A stretch of DNA of 12,290 nt, taken from Candidatus Cloacimonadota bacterium (GTDB lineage Bacteria > Cloacimonadota > Cloacimonadia > Cloacimonadales > Cloacimonadaceae). The notes beneath the pieces were generated by a model. The model was not told the DNA's origin. It saw nothing but the letters and a program-made list of their open reading frames with translations, and ran no database searches. Below, piece after piece: positions 1 through 6,262 of this stretch. The DNA is taken from assembly GCA_023230245.1 (NCBI GenBank), contig JALNXT010000019.1:1-12290 (forward strand), written 5' to 3'. The position numbers and the translations under genes were made by a program. Numbering within the stretch: the first letter of the stretch is position 1; the number at the start of each line of letters is the position of its first letter.

Positions 1-1487
1 TAGTAGTTGATCATCTGCATGGTCTCTTCAATGGTCGGAGGCTTGCCGGTATAGAGCTTCTTAGCCCACTTCTCGTTACGGCTCAGAGTAGATGGCTTAT
101 CATCTATCGATGCCCCTCTGAAGGTGCTAACAAACCTCTCAAACTGCTCCTGGAAGGTCTTGAAGAACCGCTCGATAATCTTCGCTTTAGCATTGTAGCT
201 CTCGGCGAATCTCACCCCGATATTGAGCCGGGGGAAGATACCACCCAGTTCCTGATTCAGATCATGCTCTTCCCAGCGTTCATGAAATAGCTTGGCTCGG
301 AAGGCTTTGCCATTATCAAGATAGACATACTCTGGGATCACTGCCTTGGTTCCGCAGTTGTTATCAGCGATCGATGCACAGTTGATGAAGCCGTTGCGGA
401 AGGCTGTCAGGATATGCTGGCTATCTTCAGTAAAGGCGAGTGATGCTCCCACCGGATATCTGCTTGCCCAGTCCATCACCATAATCATGGTCATCCTCTG
501 TGATCTCCCAGTCTGAGGATTGAGGATATCAAAGGAGAGGGTATGTCCATCTGCCACCCAGACCTGTCCAACTTTCAGGCTGCTATCATCTCGCTTAATA
601 CTCTTGATGATCCGTTCAGAGACATACTTACTGCCATCCCGGGCTTGATGCCATTCTGCCGGATGAGTAGATGCCCATTCTTCACACCATCTCCTCAAGG
701 TACGTTCATGCGTAACCGATTCCAGCCTTCCCACTCTGGCCATCTGCTTGAGGTTAACGATGGCAGAGCCGATCTTGATGCGATTGGGATTGAGCAGCAG
801 GTGCAGCAGATATTGTTGTTCCTGATAAGTGATCTTCCGGTCTTTGCATTGCCCTTTACTCTTATGCAGTAGAGCATACATATCCAGTTTGTTATCATAG
901 TAGTTGCGCAGCCACTCTCGCAGTGCCCGTTCTTTGCGGGGTCCTTTCTTATAACGCAGTTCTGCCACCAGCTTACTGTTATTGTAGTCTTTGGTGATTT
1001 GCCTCCAGGCGATGGTCTTGGATGAAGCACCACTCAGGATGCGGATCACTTCCTGACAGAATCTGCCATAGAGTTGCGCCTCTTCCTTGAACAGCAGCTT
1101 CTCTTCTACTATTGGAGCCAGATCAAGAAACTCAGCCGAGAAATCAATCACTATATCATTATCTTTTGCTTCATGGATCAGAGTGAGCTTACGTTCAAAG
1201 TCCAGATAGTCCTCATAGGTCTCATAGACCGTTTCGGTAGTCTCGGCATCTTCTGAATCAGTTACATTGGCATTATACTGTTGGCTGTAGCTAATCAAGT
1301 GGTTCTTATCTATGGTATCAGCATTGGTATCAGCATTCTTGCTTGAATCAGGCACTACCACGCATCTGCCACCTGGTTTGAGTTGAAGGTTCATACCCTG
1401 GCTTTCGATCAGTTCCTGCAGTTCCCGAAGTTTACGGTTATAGTCACGGAGAAACTCCTCGGTCGGTCTGCCATTATAGGGATACAT
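1..1487 (-). CDS. Mu-type DDE transposase, catalytic subunit (C-terminus cut by window edge)
   Basis: The minus-strand frame is open from 1487 to the left edge (495 codons, no stop), so the gene is partial at its 3' end. The product is a retroviral-integrase-fold transposase that would cut and join the element ends. Visible catalytic residues are D313 (in VWVADGHT), D391 (in YVYLDNGKAF) and E439 (in KIIERFFKTF), with spacings typical of Mu/rve transposases. An HTH-like segment, HERTLRRWCEEW (about residues 260-271), lies before the core, as in MuA. The ATG at 1487 was chosen because GGAGG sits 5 nt upstream; an in-frame ATG at 1499 lacks a ribosome binding site. It overlaps the end of the upstream gene by 14 bp, which suggests translational coupling. 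A target-selecting MuB-like ATPase gene would be expected beyond the left edge; this is inference. Confidence 0.9.
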   Translation of the reverse strand, partial: MYPYNGRPTEEFLRDYNRKLRELQELIESQGMNLQLKPGGRCVVVPDSSKNADTNADTIDKNHLISYSQQYNANVTDSEDAETTETVYETYEDYLDFERKLTLIHEAKDNDIVIDFSAEFLDLAPIVEEKLLFKEEAQLYGRFCQEVIRILSGASSKTIAWRQITKDYNNSKLVAELRYKKGPRKERALREWLRNYYDNKLDMYALLHKSKGQCKDRKITYQEQQYLLHLLLNPNRIKIGSAIVNLKQMARVGRLESVTHERTLRRWCEEWASTHPAEWHQARDGSKYVSERIIKSIKRDDSSLKVGQVWVADGHTLSFDILNPQTGRSQRMTMIMVMDWASRYPVGASLAFTEDSQHILTAFRNGFINCASIADNNCGTKAVIPEYVYLDNGKAFRAKLFHERWEEHDLNQELGGIFPRLNIGVRFAESYNAKAKIIERFFKTFQEQFERFVSTFRGASIDDKPSTLSRNEKWAKKLYTGKPPTIEETMQMINY

Positions 1488-2013
1488 CGGAACCTCCATC
1501 ATTATCATAATAGACCAGAAACACACTGGGGAAGCTGAAATCTCCCAGTTCTATCACTTCTTCAAAGTAGAGCTCAGGTTTGCGCAGCTTGTCTCGGAAC
1601 TTATCATACTCTGCCTGAATGATCTCTTCCGTTGCCAGGATAAAGGTCTTGATCGTTGCTCCGTTCTTGGTGGGTATCTGATGCTTCAGTGCGGTCAGCT
1701 TACCCGATGCCGCCATCCGCCTGATCGTTTTCAGGTTCTTGCTCGTCAGCATGGCTACTCTATCAATGGGTAGCCAGATAAAATCGACTCTCATGTCCAT
1801 GTCCAAGTCCTTCAAATACTGCGACCCGCTTGGACATTTCAGTCTGCATTCCTGAAAAATGTGGGTAAGCGCTTGGACATTTTGCCCTCTCATCATAGTT
1901 ATCAATGAGTTAAGCCTCATGCCTACCCCCGCTTGGACAGGGGTACCCGCTTGGACATCGAGCAAATCCTTCCGATTCTGCTCCTTCACATGCTTACGTT
2001 TCATGGTAGTCAT
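1474..2013 (-). CDS. Small HTH DNA-binding protein paired with the Mu-like transposase
   Basis: This is a 179-residue reading frame directly upstream of, and overlapping, the transposase gene. Residues about 79-130 (FIWLPIDRVAMLTSKNLKTIRR, split here as FIWLPIDRVAML and TSKNLKTIRR, then SGKL) look like the winged-helix/MerR-like domain found at the N-terminus of MuA-type transposases. The rest has no family I recognise. The likely role is to bind the element ends or operator for the transposase. The start is uncertain. The ATG at 2013 has GAGAGGTG upstream. A second ATG at 1800 has AAGGA 7 nt upstream and begins just before the recognisable domain. The roughly 70 residues in between are Met-rich and contain a DNA-level repeat read in two different frames, so they may be non-coding. 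With the later start the protein is 108 residues. Confidence 0.75.
   Translation of the reverse strand: MTTMKRKHVKEQNRKDLLDVQAGTPVQAGVGMRLNSLITMMRGQNVQALTHIFQECRLKCPSGSQYLKDLDMDMRVDFIWLPIDRVAMLTSKNLKTIRRMAASGKLTALKHQIPTKNGATIKTFILATEEIIQAEYDKFRDKLRKPELYFEEVIELGDFSFPSVFLVYYDNDGGSDVSL
1800..1957. repeat. Cluster of GCTTGGACA repeats (candidate operator or transposase-binding sites)
   Basis: GCTTGGACA occurs at 1828-1836, 1871-1879, 1931-1939 and 1949-1957, all on the plus strand. Three copies are extended to CCCGCTTGGACA. An inverted TGTCCAAG lies at 1800-1807, over the alternative start codon. In the minus-strand gene, three copies read as V-Q-A and one as C-P-S, so the conservation is of DNA, not protein. 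The cluster lies between divergent repressor and transposase genes, where Mu carries its operator/enhancer. The binding protein is inferred, not seen. Confidence 0.6.
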
Positions 2014-2117
2014 TCTACACCTCTCTTATGTATTGGTAGGGTGCAGAGAACCACAAGCGCAGAACCTTGGGAAGTCCTTTCTGCGAGTTTTACCGCTTTC
2101 TTACGCATTCTCCGGCA

Positions 2118-2159
2118 ATACTTTATCTTCCATCTGGGTCACCGTATATACTTTAGTAT
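2118..2159. promoter_or_regulatory. Possible operator: two ATACTTTA boxes 30 bp apart in the divergent intergenic region
   Basis: ATACTTTA occurs at 2118-2125 and again at 2148-2155, 30 bp apart (about three helical turns). The second copy is part of the inverted repeat ATACT-TT-AGTAT (2148-2159). The site lies in the 241-bp gap upstream of the repressor gene. No convincing -35/-10 pair could be placed on either strand, although TTGACT at 2159-2164 is present. It is a candidate repressor site only. Confidence 0.25.
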
Positions 2160-2254
2160 TGACTCCATTCCGCTCTGCAGCAGAATGGCATCAGAAACCA
2201 ATCTTGCAGCCATAAGGATATCGTCAATGGCAAAGATTCTGTATGGAGTTTACA

Positions 2255-3025
2255 ATGAATAAACCGACTATCGGACAACGCCTTAGCCTGGTGATAAAAT
2301 CTATGCGGCTCAAAGACTATGAGTTTGCCACTAAGTATGGCATCTCTCGAGCTTCGCTTTCCCGCTATAAAATGAATGAGAGATACCCTGATCCTGAGTT
2401 CCTGGAAGCCCTCTCCAAGGATAAGATCAATATCCACTGGCTCTTTACCGGAAACGGCTCTATGCACGCCAGAGACGAGTTTCAAGAGCTAATCCAGTCT
2501 AATCATTCAAAAGCAGATCACAGTGAAGTAGAGCCTCAAACGAAGTTAGGCAGAACACCCAAGATCGTTTCTTCAACAAAACATCCCACAACCGATCACG
2601 ACATTGATCCCGCTCAGTCTATCAGCTTTCCCATCGTGGGAGAAATAGCTGCCGGACCTCCCATGGAGATCAGAGATGAGTGGAGTCAAATGGGGCAGAT
2701 CCAATTACCAGCCTCATTCCTGCCCGGCAACCCCAAGCAATACACTGTCTTTCAAGTAAATGGACAGAGCATGGAGCCCGTAATCCAACATCAGGACATA
2801 GTAGTCATCAAGAGCAATCAGAGATGGGAAGATGCCGATGGTAAAATTGCAGTTGTAAGGACTGAAGATGGCCTCACTATCAAGAAAGTACAGATCGACC
2901 ACAACCGCCAACAGATTATCCTCCAACCATTTAATATAGACTATCCGGTTCTTGTTTTAGACTCAGATTGGAATTACGGGGCTTTCCTGATCGGCACAAT
3001 CGCACTCCAGTTGCGCTTTTTCTAA
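2255..3025 (+). CDS. CI/LexA-type transcriptional repressor, HTH plus S24 peptidase domain
   Basis: The protein has 256 residues. Residues about 1-70 form a phage CI-like helix-turn-helix: YGISRASLSRYKMNERYP, followed by INIHWLFTGNGSM, a hallmark of CI repressors. Residues about 124-256 form a LexA/S24 domain: FPIVGEIAAGPP contains the expected Ala-Gly cleavage site (A133-G134), S172 (in NGQSMEP) is the catalytic serine, and K210 (in GLTIKK) the catalytic lysine. The S-to-K spacing is close to that of LexA. All residues for RecA-stimulated self-cleavage are present, so the element should be inducible by DNA damage. The start at 2255 has GGAG 6 nt upstream; the in-frame ATG at 2243 overlaps that site. 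The gene is divergent from the transposase genes, as in Mu, and probably keeps them silent. Confidence 0.92.
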   Translation: MNKPTIGQRLSLVIKSMRLKDYEFATKYGISRASLSRYKMNERYPDPEFLEALSKDKINIHWLFTGNGSMHARDEFQELIQSNHSKADHSEVEPQTKLGRTPKIVSSTKHPTTDHDIDPAQSISFPIVGEIAAGPPMEIRDEWSQMGQIQLPASFLPGNPKQYTVFQVNGQSMEPVIQHQDIVVIKSNQRWEDADGKIAVVRTEDGLTIKKVQIDHNRQQIILQPFNIDYPVLVLDSDWNYGAFLIGTIALQLRFF

Positions 3026-3278
3026 TTTCAAAGTTCCGATTTCCCAACTGCTCTTTCCAAAGCCTGTCCAAATGCCGTCCTAATATGCAGTAATTCTGTC
3101 ACAAACCAGTCCAAAAACGTCCAAATAGGCGCATGGACATTTCCATAACCAGTCCATCGCAACTAACCACCACTCAAAGCCTTATCCCCACTTTCCCCTT
3201 GTGTCACTTCGTGCAGCTTTGGGTGTCAGTTTATATTAGGTGGATGATCATAGGTACGGATGGGGAAAAGATGTAGTC
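3026..3278. other. Gene-free stretch likely containing the end of the Mu-like element
   Basis: No coding frame is supported between the repressor stop and the REP-like repeat. The stretch contains GTCCAA at 3066-3071 (within TGTCCAA at 3065), 3109-3114 and 3119-3124, and GCATGGACATTT at 3131-3142. These resemble the GCTTGGACA motif on the other side of the repressor, mostly in the opposite orientation. In Mu the repressor-proximal end carries several transposase sites in just this position. The exact border and target duplication cannot be defined without the other end of the element. Confidence 0.4.
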
Positions 3279-3418
3279 CGTCATTCCAGCGCAGGCTGGA
3301 ATCTAGTTCTTTATAATCCCTTTGATATGGATAAGTTATAGTTTTGTTATGTGGGCTTTAAGCGGTATTAATTACTGTGCTTTTTCGGGTCTGGATTCCA
3401 GCCTGCGCTGGAATGACG
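3279..3418. repeat. REP/MITE-like element: perfect 25-bp inverted repeats around a 90-bp core
   Basis: The left arm (3279-3303) and right arm (3394-3418) are exact reverse complements over 25 bp. Each arm also contains a smaller palindrome, TTCCAGC-GCAG-GCTGGAA, and so can fold on its own. Two such palindromic units in opposite orientation resemble BIME/REP units or a short non-autonomous element. The AT-rich core has no coding frame. It could also act as a bidirectional transcription block between the Mu-like element and the next gene. Confidence 0.75.
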
Positions 3419-3458
3419 AAGTGGCTAAGGCACACTAATATATAAAAGATACAAAAAC

Positions 3459-3464
3459 AGGAGG
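3459..3464 (+). promoter_or_regulatory. Strong ribosome binding site AGGAGG in front of an ATA codon
   Basis: AGGAGG at 3459-3464 is followed by 6 nt and then ATA at 3471, which is in frame with the gene ending at 3917. No ATG, GTG or TTG lies at the proper distance in this frame. The site therefore suggests an unusual AUA start, or a former ATG that has mutated. Confidence 0.55.
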
Positions 3465-3470
3465 ATTACA

Positions 3471-3917
3471 ATAAAGGATAATTTTACTTATGGCATTGGC
3501 TCGTATTCCGGGAAGCTGGATGGAGTGGTGTTCTGCCATTATCGGCGGGAAGGACTTATGTTGGTGCGAAAATACCGTTACCCCACCCTCACGGAGAATA
3601 ATCATAAATTAGGCAATATCACCACCAATCTGCACCGGATTACGCCATCCGAAGGCTACAAAAACGATATGCGAACCTATCTGAGGCGCTATAACACCCT
3701 GCGGGGAAACGAAGGCAGATACGTACGCTCCTGGGTGAACATGTACCTTAAACTGATGCGGGATCTGGCACGGCGGGATAAAAGCATAGATTTGCTTACG
3801 CTCACGCGGGAAGAGATTTACACGCATAATCTGCCTTGCATCAGCATCAAGAAAGCCGTGGAAGCAGGTTTGCTGCCCGTGGGTTACGATTATAACAATC
3901 GGGATAGGGAGATATAG
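3471..3917 (+). CDS. Small conserved-looking protein of unknown function, candidate AUA start
   Basis: I do not recognise a named family. Taken from the ATA at 3471 the protein is 148 residues. It has a Gly/Ser-rich start (YGIGSYSGKLDGVVF, residues 7-21), then a basic segment with LMLVRKYRYPTL. The rest is mostly charged and helical, with R-K-rich stretches and no membrane segment. The N-terminal pattern SGKxxGxVFxxxRxxGxxxxRKY loosely recalls small phage virion-associated proteins, but that is only a resemblance. Other possible starts are GTG at 3525 (130 residues), which lacks a spaced ribosome binding site, and ATG at 3558, with GGAAGGA close upstream. The 3471 start is preferred because AGGAGG lies 6 nt upstream and the coding pattern continues through it. 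If ATA does not initiate, the gene is shortened or silent. Confidence 0.55.
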   Translation: MKDNFTYGIGSYSGKLDGVVFCHYRREGLMLVRKYRYPTLTENNHKLGNITTNLHRITPSEGYKNDMRTYLRRYNTLRGNEGRYVRSWVNMYLKLMRDLARRDKSIDLLTLTREEIYTHNLPCISIKKAVEAGLLPVGYDYNNRDREI

Positions 3918-4093
3918 CCAGCGTGTTGACGTGCAGGAGTGCAGGAATAACAGCGTATAGCTGTATTGGTGAGTGTAGGTATTGGCAGTCACATATAAGT
4001 GAAAAAGGATGTAATTTAGAGATTGACAAAAATGCCTTAGTGATAATCCTTTGTTTTTTATAGGTAATAGGTCTTGGCAAGGAGCATTGATAA

Positions 4094-5740
4094 ATGAACA
4101 CTTTGTACTATGGTGATAATCTGGAGATCATGAAGGAGCATATAAAAGACGAGTCTGTAGATTTGATCTATCTTGATCCGCCCTTTCAAAGCGGAAGGAA
4201 TTACAATATTATCTTCAATCCCAAGCAAGACGGCATCAAAGGCGCAACCAGCCAGATAAACGCCTTTGAGGATACCTGGGTTTGGGGCATGGAAGCGGAA
4301 CGGGAATATAGCGAGCTGATCATGGGCACCCTCACCAGAGAAAAGCCTACTCAGAAACTAATAGACCTGATGAAAGCCATGCGTAGCTATTTGGATGCTT
4401 GCCCGCTGATGGCATATATCTGCATGATGGCACCAAGGCTTTTGGAGATGAAACGAGTCTTGAAACCCACAGGGAGCATATATCTGCATTGCGATCCAAC
4501 GGCAAGCCACTATTTGAAGCTGCTCATGGATGCTGTGTTTGAGCCGAAGAACTATAGGAATGAAATTACTTGGAAAAGGACTTCTGCACATAGCGATTCT
4601 AAAAGATTTGGAGCTAACACAGATATCATACTTTTTTACTCAAAGACAGAAAACTACAAGTGGTTTAACCAATACACAAGCCACGATGAGAAGTATCTAT
4701 CTAGATTTAGGAATACAGATCCCGATGGCCGTAAATGGACAGATGCAGATTTATCTGCAAAAGGCTTATCGGGTGGGGGCTATGAATACGAATATAAGGG
4801 CTGCACATCTTTGTGGAGAGTGCCATTATCTACGATGGAAAGACTTGATGCAGAAAATAGACTCATATACACAAATATAAGCAATTCCAAAAACAAAGGG
4901 ATTAGGCTTAAGCGTTACTTAGACGAAAACAAAGGCACAACGTTACAATGCCTCTGGGATGATATCCCTCCAATAAATTCACAAGCAAAAGAACGGATGG
5001 GCTATCCTACTCAGAAGCCGGAAGCTTTGTTAGAGCGTATCATTAGTGCCAATAGCAATGAAGGAGACATTATCCTCGATCCTTTCTGTGGTTGTGGAAC
5101 GGCTGTCGCTGTGGCAGAAAGGCTTAACCGCAAATGGGTGGGGATAGACATCACCTATCTTTCCATTGATGTAATTAGGAAACGCTTTGAAAAGAACAAG
5201 ATCAGGGAAAAGAAAGACTTTATCATCAAAGGCACGCCTACAGACTATCACTCTGCCAGTAAATTGGCAGAGACGGCACCTTTCCAGTTTGAAGTGTGGG
5301 CGGTAAGCCAGCTTAATGCAATGCCTACTGTAAAAACAGGTGACAAAGGCGTGGATGGGGTGATAAACTTTATCGATCAACAGCGTAAGGATAAGATTGG
5401 CAAAGGGATAATCTCTGTGAAAGGCGGTAAAAGCATCAATCCCGCTATGGTGCGAGACCTAAAGGGAACCGTGGAAAGCCAGGATGCAGATTTTGGCATC
5501 CTGATAACCCTTGTGGAACCTACCAAAGGCATGATAGAAGAAGCTGCAAAGGCAGGGACATTTGAGTATAGCGTAACTTCCCTTTCCAAGCCGTTTGTGA
5601 TGCCACGCATTCAGATAGTTACGGCAGAACAGCTCTTTAGCCACCCAATACCTGTAGTGCTGCCTAATACTGCCATAGACCCATTCAATAAACCGGATAT
5701 TAAGAAAAATAAGATATATCAAGATGAGATAGAGATGTGA
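4094..5740 (+). CDS. DNA N6-adenine/N4-cytosine methyltransferase fused to a restriction-nuclease-like domain
   Basis: The protein has 548 residues. Residues 1-370 are a beta-class amino-methyltransferase: catalytic motif IV DPPF (28-31) precedes the S-adenosylmethionine-binding motif I DPFCGCGTA (329-337), with YPTQKP (304-309) between them. Residues about 395-525 form a second domain: DKGVDGVINF (D421), then GIISVKGGK (K443), then VRDLKGTVE and ITLVEPTKGM. This matches the Mrr-like PD-(D/E)XK tail seen on many site-specific methyltransferases. The residue two before the lysine is Ser441 rather than Glu or Gln, so nuclease activity is uncertain. It could be a one-chain restriction-modification enzyme or a methyltransferase with a regulatory DNA-binding tail. 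AAGGAG at 4079-4084 supports the start. A TTGACA at 4023-4028 lies upstream but has no good -10 partner. The target sequence cannot be read from the protein. Confidence 0.9.
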   Translation: MNTLYYGDNLEIMKEHIKDESVDLIYLDPPFQSGRNYNIIFNPKQDGIKGATSQINAFEDTWVWGMEAEREYSELIMGTLTREKPTQKLIDLMKAMRSYLDACPLMAYICMMAPRLLEMKRVLKPTGSIYLHCDPTASHYLKLLMDAVFEPKNYRNEITWKRTSAHSDSKRFGANTDIILFYSKTENYKWFNQYTSHDEKYLSRFRNTDPDGRKWTDADLSAKGLSGGGYEYEYKGCTSLWRVPLSTMERLDAENRLIYTNISNSKNKGIRLKRYLDENKGTTLQCLWDDIPPINSQAKERMGYPTQKPEALLERIISANSNEGDIILDPFCGCGTAVAVAERLNRKWVGIDITYLSIDVIRKRFEKNKIREKKDFIIKGTPTDYHSASKLAETAPFQFEVWAVSQLNAMPTVKTGDKGVDGVINFIDQQRKDKIGKGIISVKGGKSINPAMVRDLKGTVESQDADFGILITLVEPTKGMIEEAAKAGTFEYSVTSLSKPFVMPRIQIVTAEQLFSHPIPVVLPNTAIDPFNKPDIKKNKIYQDEIEM

Positions 5741-5818
5741 GAAGTGTCTGTTATATGGTTATTTTGACCAGTTCATTTTTTGTTTTACTTAATATGTGAA
5801 TACTCAACAATAGCAATT

Positions 5819-5890
5819 GGGCCTATATTTGTAATGGTAGCAAGCCTCACTGTCAATGAGGAAGAGCGAGTTCGAATCTCGTTAGGTCCA
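5819..5890 (+). tRNA. tRNA with anticodon GTC (Asp-type), irregular D arm
   Basis: The acceptor stem pairs 5819-5825 (GGGCCTA) with 5883-5889 (TAGGTCC), all seven pairs including one G-U. The anticodon stem CCTCA/TGAGG encloses the loop CTGTCAA with anticodon GTC at 5852-5854. The T arm GCGAG-TTCGAAT-CTCGT is canonical. The D arm is odd. With standard numbering only two pairs form (T10-A25, T11-A24). A slipped stem TTTG/CAAG gives four pairs but uses up position 26. Base 14 is T instead of A, and base 10 is T instead of the usual G. The discriminator is A5890 and no CCA is encoded. The anticodon predicts aspartate, but typical bacterial tRNA-Asp has G73 and G10, so charging is uncertain. Confidence 0.8.
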
Positions 5891-5894
5891 CATC

Positions 5895-5916
5895 GGGGAG
5901 GGAGTGATCCCTCCCC
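5895..5916 (+). terminator. Perfect 9-bp hairpin downstream of the tRNA
   Basis: GGGGAGGGA (5895-5903), loop GTGA (a GNRA tetraloop), and TCCCTCCCC (5908-5916) form a very stable stem five bases after the tRNA. No U-run follows (ACAATTAAAA), so it is not a textbook intrinsic terminator. It probably stops or protects the 3' end of the tRNA transcript. Confidence 0.55.
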
Positions 5917-6262
5917 ACAATTAAAAATGTAAATCCTGAGAAACCTGTAACCCAATACAAGCTTTCATTTATGTTGCATCAGTTCTGTAGCTTAGCTAGC
6001 AAATTCCCACGGAGATAATCATGAGATTATATACTATATACTAGGGCGAGAATACGGGAGCCTATGCTACATAAGCAATCACCGCTTGACAGTGCCAATC
6101 GTTAAACGCAAATGTAATTACTTCTTGACAATATAGGCACTATCATAAATGTTGTATTCATATAGTGATAGAGTATCAGATGCAGTTATCAGAAACGGGG
6201 TTGATTGGCAGTTACCTGCTGCATATGATGTAGTTACGGATATCTTATAAAAGGAGGCAAAT
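5917..6262. other. Gene-free leader region of the CBASS operon
   Basis: No coding frame is supported over these 346 bases. TTGACA occurs at 6086-6091 and 6125-6130, but neither has a good -10 hexamer at 16-18 bp. An inverted repeat ATAATC-ATGA-GATTAT lies at 6015-6030, directly followed by the AT-rich repeated ATACTATATACTA. TGCCAATC (6093-6100) and GATTGGCA (6203-6210) are complementary and could form a long-range stem in a leader RNA. AAAGGAGG at 6249-6256 is the ribosome binding site of the next gene. Confidence 0.4.
6015..6030. promoter_or_regulatory. Inverted repeat upstream of CBASS, possible operator
   Basis: ATAATC-ATGA-GATTAT has perfect 6-bp arms and sits just before TATACT-like AT-rich sequence (about 6028-6042), as a regulator site overlapping a promoter might. 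No dedicated regulator such as CapH/CapP is encoded next to this CBASS, so any binding protein would come from elsewhere. Evidence is only the symmetry. Confidence 0.25.

Noticed and set aside
543..872. Plus-strand reading frame opposite the transposase
   Set aside because: It lies antisense to a continuous DDE transposase frame with intact catalytic residues, and its protein has no recognisable features.
1859..2262. Two overlapping plus-strand frames (1859-2215 and 1933-2262) in the divergent region
   Set aside because: They have no domain, conflict with each other and with the minus-strand gene, and lack good ribosome binding sites. The longer one runs across the start of the repressor gene.
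3281..3417. REP-like arms as a simple intrinsic terminator pair
   Set aside because: No U-run follows either arm, and the exact 25-bp mirror symmetry over 140 bp fits a repeat element better.
3026..3470. CRISPR array or iteron origin from the repeated short motifs
   Set aside because: Repeats are short, irregularly spaced and in mixed orientation, with no regular spacers and no replication protein gene nearby.
4023..4028. TTGACA as a -35 box for the methyltransferase gene
   Set aside because: The nearest -10-like sequence, GATAAT, is only 13 bp away. Similar TTGACA boxes at 6086, 6125 and 9573 also lack a -10 at 16-18 bp, so no promoter is called.
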